Source: Gammaproteobacteria bacterium
GTDB lineage: Bacteria; Pseudomonadota; Gammaproteobacteria; JABCZS01
NCBI GenBank assembly: GCA_021773275.1
Contig: JAJFKJ010000016.1
Coordinates: 1 to 49,483, forward strand
Direction of reading: 5' to 3'
Length of the DNA stretch: 49,483 bases
The translations under genes and the position numbers were made by a program. Below are positions 8,898 through 15,240 of this stretch, piece after piece; the stretch's first letter is position 1, and each line of letters starts with the position of its first letter. Below the pieces are notes generated by a model. It had not been told where the DNA came from. It did not search any database and saw nothing but the letters and a program-made list of their open reading frames with translations.

Positions 8898-9581
8898 ATG
8901 CGTAAAATTGTACTGTTTTTATTATTAATCGTCAGTCCTGTATTATTTGCAGACGACTTGGACCAGGAATTTAAGTTTTGGGGTGTATTGCAACATGGTG
9001 GCGATAACGACAAGGGCCCTCTGCGTTATTGGTTAGAAGCACAAGGGCGCTTTGGCGACCAGCCCAATATGTTTGAAGTAGGTTTATTGAGAATGGCCTT
9101 GGGTTATCCAGAACAAGGTAACTTTAGTTTTTGGCTGGGTTTTGATTACTTGCCTGAGTTATACGATGATGGCAACAGATGGACAAACGAAAGACGTTTG
9201 TGGCAACAAGTCTTGTGGCAAGGGAACTTTAAAAATATCGAGACTAACGCACGCGTACGCCTCGAAGAGCGTAAACATGCCAGCGAAGGTGAAATAGCAT
9301 TTCGTTCGCGGCAACAGATTGAAATGATATTCAACAACATGAAGTTCTGGGACAAATTTACGCCAGTTTTGCGTGAAGAAGTGTTTTTTAATCTTAACAA
9401 TGCAGACTGGGTAAGCAGCGAGTTTATTTCACAGAATCGTTTGTTTTTGGGCGCCAACATCGACACAAAAGCTTCTTATATATGGCAAGTCGGTTATTTA
9501 AACCAAACCTTCTTTCTCAACGACCTAGATAATAGAAACGACCAAATGAACCACATCTTGTATGTAGCGCTGCAGTTTTAA
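8898..9581 (+). CDS. DUF2490 family outer-membrane protein
   Basis: This 227-residue protein has a clear signal peptide (MRKIVLFLLLIVSPVLFA, cleavage about residue 18) followed by alternating aromatic/polar strands and a final residue pattern ending in Phe (YVALQF), the typical C-terminus of an outer-membrane beta barrel. RYWLEAQGRFG and RLEERKH fit the DUF2490 family, whose function is unknown. It lies three bases after the amino acid transporter gene and probably shares its transcript. The first repeat-boundary motif starts five bases after its stop. Confidence 0.7.
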   Translation: MRKIVLFLLLIVSPVLFADDLDQEFKFWGVLQHGGDNDKGPLRYWLEAQGRFGDQPNMFEVGLLRMALGYPEQGNFSFWLGFDYLPELYDDGNRWTNERRLWQQVLWQGNFKNIETNARVRLEERKHASEGEIAFRSRQQIEMIFNNMKFWDKFTPVLREEVFFNLNNADWVSSEFISQNRLFLGANIDTKASYIWQVGYLNQTFFLNDLDNRNDQMNHILYVALQF

Positions 9582-9586
9582 TTTAT

Positions 9587-9600
9587 ACTTGCAATAATCT
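9587..9600. repeat. boundary motif ACTTGCAATAATCT
   Basis: Second occurrence of the boundary motif, six bases after the stop of the DUF2490 gene and at the left edge of the 9582-9958 repeat island. Confidence 0.65.
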
Positions 9601-9754
9601 TAAAAGGAATGCCCTGTGTTTGTACTCGCTGCTGGGCATATGGCGAGACATTTTTTCTCGCCTCGCGTTGCTCGTTAATTGCTCGAAAAAAGTATCCCCA
9701 TATACCACACCGCGCTCGTAATTGTTATAGATAGGGCATACTATCTATTTGTTT

Positions 9755-9802
9755 GCCCCCTTTGTGAAGGGGGCAGGCGCAGCACAGCTGTGGCGGGGGG
9801 CT
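9755..9802. repeat. GC-rich hairpin repeat (family B), copy 1
   Basis: The element starts with a hairpin, GCCCCCTT/AAGGGGGC with a 4-base loop (9755-9774), continues AGGCGCAGC, a CACAGCTGTG palindrome (9783-9792), and GGCGGGGGG. The same order recurs at 9897-9954. The sequence to its left (9601-9754) contains no gene I can support; it is unique sequence with short inverted repeats such as GGCGAGA...TCTCGCC near 9641-9662. Confidence 0.8.
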
Positions 9803-9887
9803 TAATGTACTGCTTGAGCGAAATAAATTCGCTCTGCGCGTTAAGGGGGAGAGCTGCGCTTTCTCCCCCTTAACAATCCCCCATTGC
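9803..9887. repeat. family C hairpin unit, isolated copy
   Basis: This is a single copy of the 80-bp unit that is tandem at 14121-14360. It has GAGCGAA/TTCGCTC (stem 7, loop 5; 9816-9834), then a TTAAGGGGGAGA/TCTCCCCCTTAA hairpin, and the same CCCCCATTGC flank. Its first stem sequence differs from the tandem copies but pairs perfectly, so the pairing, not the sequence, is kept. Confidence 0.8.
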
Positions 9888-9896
9888 TTATGATTC

Positions 9897-9954
9897 GCCC
9901 CCTTTATGAAGGGGGCAGGCGCAGCGTAGCTGCGGCGGGGGTTTTTGTGCTTGC
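9897..9954. repeat. GC-rich hairpin repeat (family B), copy 2
   Basis: A hairpin GCCCCCTT/AAGGGGGC (9897-9916) is followed by AGGCGCAGC, GCAGC/GCTGC and GGCGGGGG plus T5. It ends five bases from the stop of bfr, so it may serve as the terminator of converging transcripts. The last 21 bases match the end of the 77-bp repeat at 576-596. Confidence 0.8.
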
Positions 9955-9958
9955 TATT

Positions 9959-10423
9959 TTAAATCTGCGTCTGCTGATAGTTCTGAATACCGACTTCGTC
10001 GATAAGACGTAATTGCGTTTCGAGGTAGTCAACGTGTTCTTCTTCGCTGGTCATGATATCGCGCACTAAATCACGTGATACATAATCTTCAACTTCTTCA
10101 CAGCACTTAATAGCAGCGCGCAAATCAGCGATGGCTTTGTGTTCTAGTTTTAGATCAGCTTGCAGAATTTCCTTAGTATTTTCACCGATGCTTAACTTGC
10201 CAAGATCTTGTAGATTAGGCAGGCCTTCTAGAAATAAAATACGTTGAATTAAAATATCAGCATGTTTCATTTCATCGATGGACTCATCAAACTCATGTTT
10301 GCCAAGCTTTTTCAAACCCCAATCATCTAACATGCGCGCATGTAAAAAATATTGGTTAATGGCAACCAGCTCATTGCCAAGAATCGTGTTCAAATGCTGA
10401 ATAACTTTTTTATCGCCTTTCAT
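9959..10423 (-). CDS. bfr: bacterioferritin
   Basis: Bacterioferritin forms a hollow 24-subunit shell that oxidises and stores iron in the cytoplasm and binds haem between subunit pairs. The 154-residue length is normal (E. coli 158). All di-iron ligands are at the family positions: E18, E51, H54, E94, E127 and H130; the haem ligand is M52. The gene follows bfd on the same strand after about 90 bp. A possible ribosome site (GAGG) lies about six bases before the ATG. Bfd would release iron from this protein. Confidence 0.96.
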   Translation of the reverse strand: MKGDKKVIQHLNTILGNELVAINQYFLHARMLDDWGLKKLGKHEFDESIDEMKHADILIQRILFLEGLPNLQDLGKLSIGENTKEILQADLKLEHKAIADLRAAIKCCEEVEDYVSRDLVRDIMTSEEEHVDYLETQLRLIDEVGIQNYQQTQI

Positions 10424-10513
10424 AGAGAGCCTCGTTTGTTAATAACGATTTGATTCTATGGGCCGTGCGAGTGATTGTCAACTTGGTGAAATGCGAATAG
10501 TTTGTATTTCGAT

Positions 10514-10714
10514 TTAAAGGGCAGGCTCAGCTTCATTCATGGCTTTGTTCTCAGCCATACAGCATTTCAGTACTTCTTTGCCATCTTGGCAGCAGGTACC
10601 GCATTGCGTGCCCAGGCCGGTCTGTGCTTTTAGCTGGCGTAGTGAGCTACAGCCTTCAGCGGCGGCGTGTTGGATGTCACGCTCGGTGACTTGATTGCAG
10701 ATACATATATACAT
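10514..10714 (-). CDS. bfd: bacterioferritin-associated ferredoxin
   Basis: Bfd is a small [2Fe-2S] protein that passes electrons to bacterioferritin so stored iron is released as ferrous ion. The 66-residue protein has the four cluster cysteines at the E. coli positions C4, C6, C38 and C41. The ATG at 10714 gives the family N-terminus MYICICNQVT; an earlier in-frame start at 10765 would read through the promoter and Fur site. The gene is directly upstream of bfr on the same strand and is preceded by a Fur-box-containing promoter, which fits iron-starvation expression. Confidence 0.93.
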   Translation of the reverse strand: MYICICNQVTERDIQHAAAEGCSSLRQLKAQTGLGTQCGTCCQDGKEVLKCCMAENKAMNEAEPAL

Positions 10715-10720
10715 GGTCCT

Positions 10721-10749
10721 ATTGTCGCTCAAATGAGAATCATTGTCAA
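10721..10749 (-). promoter_or_regulatory. bfd promoter with Fur box in the spacer
   Basis: Read on the minus strand there is TTGACA (10749-10744), a 17-base spacer and GACAAT (10726-10721). A Fur-box match covers 10729-10747: TCAAATGAGAATCATTGTC agrees with the E. coli consensus at 14 of 19 positions. A repressor bound there would block RNA polymerase, so bfd should be switched on when iron is low. The predicted start of transcription falls at or beside the ATG, so the message may have almost no leader. Confidence 0.75.
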
Positions 10750-11056
10750 CAACTTCGTCTCCCATGCCTAGCTTTCAGTAGGGCGCCAACAATCTGACGA
10801 CCCTGTCATCCAGGGCTGAAACTCAGGGTGAATTTTGCTTACAGGCATGTTTTGCCCCCGGCAGTTTTGAGAAGAACATTAACTGGTGGCAGGCTGTTAA
10901 TTTATATTCTTTAAAATCAATTACTTATATCTTGAGACGCGGTGAAATCGGCAAAAATGCAAGCTGGATAACATTTACCTAGACTCAAGGGGTAGGCGCA
11001 AGCTTTACCGCTCGCCTCTTGTAGATGTGACCTGAAGCAGTATATAGGTGGGTTTT
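10750..11056. other. gene-free interval before the 11057 gene
   Basis: No gene could be supported in this stretch of about 300 bp. It holds one short hairpin (CCCTG, TCATC, CAGGG; 10801-10815) and an AT-rich part around 10900-10940 that could carry the promoter for the gene at 11057. No similarity to a known small RNA was recognised. Confidence 0.4.
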
Positions 11057-11935
11057 ATGTTTCCAGAACAAATAGTATCTTATTTATCGGTAATCCCGTA
11101 TCTGTTGCAGCAGCTGGCTGCCTACGTGACCATGGCTGCAATGGCTGTGGCCAGTGCCTTTACGGTTCCCTTACTTATCAAGGTCGCGGTTGTTATTGTT
11201 GCTGCGTTTGTCGCTTATGGCCTTTTGAAAGGTCTTTATAGCGGTTTTAAAAGCTTATTTTCTAGCAGTAAGAAAGAGGCTGAATCAGTATTACCACCAG
11301 CAAATATGCCAAGCCCTTATGCCATTCAGCCACCCGCTTATACGCCACGACTATACCCTGAGCTAGCGGCCTTAACAATAGAGCGACGTGCGCCTCCACC
11401 ACCCTATTCGCCTACAGATCTGGCTAAAATCAGGCCTATACGCGAGCGTGCTTTTATCGCGCTAAAAACAGATCAGCAAGCATCAGATAACAAACGACCT
11501 TTTGATGTGATTGAACTTGATGGCATAGAACCCAGCATGCGTGATTTGGCAGACAGAATTAACCAGGGTGTAGTCTTAAATAGCGTTATTTTAACAGGCA
11601 AAGATGGCCAACAATATGCCTTGGCTGCAAGATACAATGCAGACGGTAATAACGTAACCCTGTGTAAACGTCCGCTTTCTCCTAAAGCAGGCGAGGGCAC
11701 AACGGTGATCAGTAAAGAAGAATCTGAACAGGGCTGGCGTGAACAAATTGCCAGCGCCTTTGTTGATTTAGCGCATCAGCAGCAGAAACAGCCTGGGCAC
11801 AGTGGTTTTGCGTATCAAAATCCTTTGAATACAGCTGCTCAAGTACCCATGCTAAAAATATATGCAAAACAACCAGCACCAAGTGTGCCGCCCCTCGAGC
11901 AATCCCCCAGCCACGTCGCGCATTTCCAGCACTAA
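11057..11935 (+). CDS. membrane-anchored protein with two PPxY motifs, unknown function
   Basis: I do not recognise this 292-residue protein. Residues about 8-59 are strongly hydrophobic and could form two membrane helices. They are followed by a basic/serine stretch (GFKSLFSSSKK) and a proline-rich linker containing PPAY (92-95) and PPPY (114-117), two PPxY motifs. A more globular region, about residues 128-240, follows, with a Gln/Pro-rich tail. The ATG at 11057 has AGGTGG five bases upstream; a GTG three codons earlier overlaps that site. A terminator at 11972 ends the unit. PPxY motifs bind WW domains, which are essentially eukaryotic, so a host-directed role is a hypothesis. Confidence 0.6.
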   Translation: MFPEQIVSYLSVIPYLLQQLAAYVTMAAMAVASAFTVPLLIKVAVVIVAAFVAYGLLKGLYSGFKSLFSSSKKEAESVLPPANMPSPYAIQPPAYTPRLYPELAALTIERRAPPPPYSPTDLAKIRPIRERAFIALKTDQQASDNKRPFDVIELDGIEPSMRDLADRINQGVVLNSVILTGKDGQQYALAARYNADGNNVTLCKRPLSPKAGEGTTVISKEESEQGWREQIASAFVDLAHQQQKQPGHSGFAYQNPLNTAAQVPMLKIYAKQPAPSVPPLEQSPSHVAHFQH

Positions 11936-11971
11936 GCTAAGGTGTCCGCGCGGTAATAGCTTTTAACTATC

Positions 11972-12000
11972 AAAGCCATTGTTTTAATCAATGGCTTTTT
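11972..12000 (+). terminator. rho-independent terminator
   Basis: AAAGCCATTG and CAATGGCTTT form a 10-bp stem with a short AT loop, followed by a T run. It lies 37 bases after the stop of the 11057 gene. Confidence 0.85.
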
Positions 12001-12022
12001 GCTAGAGTAAAATACTTAATCT

Positions 12023-12031
12023 TGGTATAAT
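12023..12031 (+). promoter_or_regulatory. extended -10 promoter for the peroxiredoxin gene
   Basis: TGG followed by TATAAT (12026-12031) is an extended -10 element, about 45 bases before the ATG at 12078. No good -35 hexamer is seen, which is usual for extended -10 promoters. Confidence 0.5.
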
Positions 12032-12077
12032 AACGCTTAAGAACAGATTTATATTCTCACTTATTTAGGAGATACAC

Positions 12078-12683
12078 ATGAGCGTATTAGTTGGAAGACA
12101 AGCCCCTGACTTTACTGTACCTGCAGTGAAAGCTGGTGGCCACATTGTAGACAGTTTTAATTTCCATGAAGCCATCGACGGTAAATATGGTTTACTATTT
12201 TTCTACCCATTAGATTTCACATTCGTTTGTCCATCAGAGTTAATTGCTTTAGATAAGCGCATGGACGAATTTAAATCACGCAATGTTGAAGTTGTCGGTA
12301 TATCTATCGATTCACACTTCACACATAACGCATGGATCAACACACCGATCGAACAAGGCGGTATTGGCAAAGTAAAATACACTTTAGCAGCAGACATCAC
12401 GCATAAGGTTGCAAAAGCTTACGATGTTGAACATCCTGAAATCGGCGTTGCATTTCGTGGTGCGTTCATCATTGACCGCGACAAGAAAGTTCGCTCACAA
12501 ATAATTAATGATCTTCCTTTAGGTCGTGATATCAGCGACATCATTCGTTTGTTTGACGCCTTACAGTTTACTGAAGAGCACGGCGAAGTTTGCCCAGCCG
12601 GTTGGCAAAAAGGTGAAAAAGGAATGCAAGCATCACCCGATGGCGTAAAAGAATACCTTGCCAACAATGCAGAAAATCTGTAG
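12078..12683 (+). CDS. 2-Cys peroxiredoxin (AhpC/Prx1 type)
   Basis: This thiol peroxidase reduces hydrogen peroxide and organic hydroperoxides in the cytoplasm. In 201 residues the peroxidatic Cys51 is in the motif FYPLDFTFVCPSE and the resolving Cys172 is in GEVCPAGW, with the conserved Arg in the GVAFRGAFIID region. This is the typical 2-Cys arrangement. AGGAGATACAC precedes the ATG. It has its own extended -10 promoter and terminators on both sides, so it is monocistronic. No AhpF partner gene is nearby, so the reductant is probably thioredoxin or an AhpF or AhpD encoded elsewhere. Confidence 0.93.
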   Translation: MSVLVGRQAPDFTVPAVKAGGHIVDSFNFHEAIDGKYGLLFFYPLDFTFVCPSELIALDKRMDEFKSRNVEVVGISIDSHFTHNAWINTPIEQGGIGKVKYTLAADITHKVAKAYDVEHPEIGVAFRGAFIIDRDKKVRSQIINDLPLGRDISDIIRLFDALQFTEEHGEVCPAGWQKGEKGMQASPDGVKEYLANNAENL

Positions 12684-12705
12684 TATTTCCGAGCATAGAT
12701 ATTTG

Positions 12706-12734
12706 AAGGCCGATTAAATATCGGCCTTTTTTTT
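12706..12734 (+). terminator. rho-independent terminator
   Basis: AAGGCCGAT and ATCGGCCTT form a perfect 9-bp stem with a 5-base loop, followed by a run of T. It ends the peroxiredoxin transcript 23 bases after its stop. Confidence 0.9.
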
Positions 12735-12759
12735 GTTTTAGTGTTTTTGGGAGATACAC

Positions 12760-14085
12760 ATGAAAAAACTATTCGCTATGGCTATAGCTGCCAGTGTGGC
12801 TTACGCACCGATCATTGCAAGCGCTGATCAAGAACAAGAACTAAATGAATTGCGCGAGCGCGTTCAGTCACTTGAAGATCTTTCGGTGGAAGAGTCTCGG
12901 CATAGTGGCAATTCAGCATCAAACCAGCAATATTTTGGTTTAGGTTCTGGTGTTTATAACGAGCAGTTATATATCCACGATTTTGGTTTGAACAAAGACC
13001 TTAACTTATTACATCAAAGAGGATTTTTGGATGCCCAAGGTATCAGCTTAAAAGAAGCCCCACGCGTAATGATGAGTGGTTTTGTATTTGCTCGTGCCGG
13101 TCACCATAGTAATGTTTTGCCTGTCGATGGCTCACAGCATAAATCATTTATCGAAGGTGAAATCGGCATGGACTTCACCGGTTTTGTAAATGATATGTGG
13201 TTAGCCTATTTCCAAATAGAAGCACAAGGCTTTGGCGGCGATCAAGGCGTTGTAGTTGACCAAGGTTTTACGACTTTTGGTAACCTGGATAAGTTCCCTG
13301 TTTACGCAACTGCAGGTTACTTCTACCCAGCGTTTGGTGATTACACCACGCAATACATTTCAGATTCATTACCGCAAGAGTTGGGTCGCATACGTGCACC
13401 TGCAATAGCTGTAGGTTATGACAAGGTGGTTGAAGATGATTGGGAAATTAGTGCTTCAGCGTTTATCTATGATGGTGACTCTAAAACATCCGATGATTTT
13501 CGTCTAGATGAAGTCGGCGCAAACTTCCAAGTGCATAAAGAAGGTTTTGGCCCGCAAAACAATATGGAATTAAATTTGGGCGCAAGTGTTGTTAATAACA
13601 TGGCCAGCTCATTAGGTATACGTAGCGAAGCGGAAGGTTTGCCTGGTTCTAAGCTAAGCCATTACGTTCCTGCTTACGATGTACGCGGTAAATATGGAAT
13701 GGGCAACTTTTATGTGCAGATCGAATATTTGAGTGCAATACGTCACTTTGCTAAAGATGATTTTACGCAAACACGCGCAGGTCATTCAGCGGATGCAATC
13801 AAACCAACAGCACTTCACACAGAAGCAGTTTACGGTTTTGATATTTGGGGAATCCCAAGTATGGTTGCAGTCACATATCAGTACATGGAAGATACCCTGG
13901 CATTTGATTTACCAAAAGAAATGTACGGACCGTTATTCCAGATCTCTCCATTCCGCAATACAAAACTAACTGTTGAGTATTTACAGAAGAAAGATTACGG
14001 CTCGAACACAACTACCAGCAATGGTATGACAGGTTCTGGCAAAACGGATGATCTAGTGCAAGCCGAAATCTCGGTATTCTTTTAA
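12760..14085 (+). CDS. LbtU-like outer-membrane porin
   Basis: This 441-residue protein has a signal peptide (cleavage after about residue 22, ASA|DQ), a short coiled-coil (ELNELRERVQSLEDLS) and a long beta-barrel region ending in VFF. This layout is that of LbtU, the Legionella receptor for the siderophore legiobactin, and of related Francisella FupA/FslE-type proteins. Uptake of an iron complex is therefore the best guess, but the ligand is unknown and no Fur box is visible upstream. The 14-base stretch GGAGATACACATGA around the start is identical to that of the peroxiredoxin gene. A terminator at 12706 separates the two genes. Confidence 0.6.
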   Translation: MKKLFAMAIAASVAYAPIIASADQEQELNELRERVQSLEDLSVEESRHSGNSASNQQYFGLGSGVYNEQLYIHDFGLNKDLNLLHQRGFLDAQGISLKEAPRVMMSGFVFARAGHHSNVLPVDGSQHKSFIEGEIGMDFTGFVNDMWLAYFQIEAQGFGGDQGVVVDQGFTTFGNLDKFPVYATAGYFYPAFGDYTTQYISDSLPQELGRIRAPAIAVGYDKVVEDDWEISASAFIYDGDSKTSDDFRLDEVGANFQVHKEGFGPQNNMELNLGASVVNNMASSLGIRSEAEGLPGSKLSHYVPAYDVRGKYGMGNFYVQIEYLSAIRHFAKDDFTQTRAGHSADAIKPTALHTEAVYGFDIWGIPSMVAVTYQYMEDTLAFDLPKEMYGPLFQISPFRNTKLTVEYLQKKDYGSNTTTSNGMTGSGKTDDLVQAEISVFF

Positions 14086-14120
14086 TATATATTGTTCGGG
14101 CGGAGTGAATCCGCGCTTAA
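14086..14120. repeat. partial family C unit
   Basis: This is the left end of the tandem array. GGGCGGA and TCCGCGC (14098-14116) pair with one mismatch across a 5-base loop, then the sequence passes directly into the first full unit. It begins right after the porin stop codon. Confidence 0.65.
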
Positions 14121-14360
14121 TATAATGCTTGGGCGGAATGAATCCGCCCTTCGCATTTAAGGGGGAGAGCTGCGCTTCTCCCCCTTAAAAACGCTGCTTA
14201 ATATATTGCTTGCCCGGAGTAAATCCGGGCTTCGCATTAAGGGAGAGAGCTGCGCTTCTCCCCCTTAAAAACGCTGCTTAATATATTGCTTGCCCGGAGT
14301 AAATCCGGGCTTCGCATTAAGGGAGAGAGCTGCGCTTCTCCCCCTTAAAAACCCCCATTG
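14121..14360. repeat. three tandem 80-bp hairpin units (family C)
   Basis: The units are 14121-14200, 14201-14280 and 14281-14360. Units 2 and 3 are identical for 72 bases. Each has a 7-5-7 hairpin and then a hairpin of TTAAGGGGGAGA and TCTCCCCCTTAA type. The 7-bp stem is GGGCGGA/TCCGCCC in unit 1 but GCCCGGA/TCCGGGC in units 2 and 3, so stem bases changed in pairs. No gene can be supported between 14086 and 14494: the short reading frames there are translations of the repeats. Confidence 0.92.
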
Positions 14361-14368
14361 CGATATGT

Positions 14369-14383
14369 ACTTGCAACAATCCT
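14369..14383. repeat. boundary motif ACTTGCAACAATCCT
   Basis: Third occurrence of the boundary motif, nine bases after the tandem array. Confidence 0.6.
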
Positions 14384-14385
14384 GA

Positions 14386-14405
14386 GTCAGAGCCGCGCAC
14401 GCAAG
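14386..14405. repeat. 20-bp direct repeat, copy 1
   Basis: GTCAGAGCCGCGCACGCAAG recurs at 14461-14480 with one change. A related sequence (CAGAGTCCCGCACGC) follows the boundary motif at 29850, which shows that this module travels with the motif. Confidence 0.8.
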
Positions 14406-14460
14406 TAAGCGGTTGTATAGTATGCAAAGCGTATATGCGTGAGCCTTGCGAAAGTCTGCT

Positions 14461-14480
14461 GTCAGAGCCGCGCACGTAAG
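14461..14480. repeat. 20-bp direct repeat, copy 2
   Basis: Second copy of the repeat at 14386-14405 (one mismatch), 15 bases from the stop of rnt. Confidence 0.8.
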
Positions 14481-14494
14481 AGAGCAATGTAACA

Positions 14495-15115
14495 TTAAGC
14501 ATTTTTTGAACCCCAAGCATTCACCGCTTTACAAAACAGCTCGGCTGTTTTTTGAGTGTCGTAAAGCGCGTTGTGGGCTTGGTTGGGGTCGAAGTCGATT
14601 TTTGCGACGCGGCAGGCTTTAGCCAGTACCGTTTGGCCATAGGCAAGTGCACCAAAAGAGACGGTGTCTAAGGTTGAAAAGCCATGAAAAGGTGTGCGTT
14701 TAAAGCCGCAACGTTTTGCAGCGGCAAGCAGAAAGCTCAAATCAAAAGCCGCATTATGGCCGACTAAAATCGCGCGTTGGCACTCGTTTTCTTTTAGTGA
14801 TTTTTCAATGCCATCAAAAAGCTCAGTCAGAGCCTCTTTTTCCTTTTTCGCAAAGCGGAAAGGGTGGTCTGGCTTAATGCCGGTAAACTCTAGAGACTTA
14901 GGGTCTAGGTGTGAGCCAGGGAATGGCTCAAGGTGGTAATGCCAGGTTTGTTCGGGTGCCAATAGGCCTTGCTCATCATAGTTAATGCTGATTGCTGCGA
15001 GCTCCAGCAAGGCATCTTTATCGGGGCGGAACCCAGCAGTCTCAACATCCACAACCACAGGCAAATAGCCACGAAAACGATGTTTTATTGACGGTTTATT
15101 TGTATTTTCAGGCAT
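14495..15115 (-). CDS. rnt: ribonuclease T
   Basis: RNase T is a dimeric 3'-5' exoribonuclease that finishes the 3' ends of tRNAs and other stable RNAs. The 206-residue protein matches E. coli RNase T closely along its length, with the DEDDh exonuclease residues in VVDVETAGF, in GHNAAFDLSFL and in QAHNALYDTQKTA. The ATG at 15115 gives the family N-terminus (short tail, then HRFRGYLPVVVDVETAG). An earlier start at 15160 would add 15 residues with no counterpart. The gene converges with the porin gene across the repeat island. Confidence 0.94.
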   Translation of the reverse strand: MPENTNKPSIKHRFRGYLPVVVDVETAGFRPDKDALLELAAISINYDEQGLLAPEQTWHYHLEPFPGSHLDPKSLEFTGIKPDHPFRFAKKEKEALTELFDGIEKSLKENECQRAILVGHNAAFDLSFLLAAAKRCGFKRTPFHGFSTLDTVSFGALAYGQTVLAKACRVAKIDFDPNQAHNALYDTQKTAELFCKAVNAWGSKNA

Positions 15116-15240
15116 AAGAACAAGTTCTTTTGAAGGAAAGACGAAAGTTAATAATAACACCTAATATTGTTAAATAATAATATATAATAGGATTAATTCT
15201 AACCTATAATTAGTTATATAGCTATAACAATTGGTGTGCA

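Noticed and set aside
9679-9873. Plus-strand 64-residue reading frame
   Set aside because: It is made of repeat families B and C and has no ribosome site.
12684-12759. Fur box upstream of the LbtU-like porin
   Set aside because: Looked for because of the likely iron role; only a terminator and a ribosome site are visible.
14121-14360. CRISPR-like spacing of repeats
   Set aside because: The units are directly tandem with no variable spacers and each forms its own hairpins; no cas gene is present.
14265-14520. Short minus-strand reading frames
   Set aside because: They are translations of the 80-bp repeats and the flanking modules.
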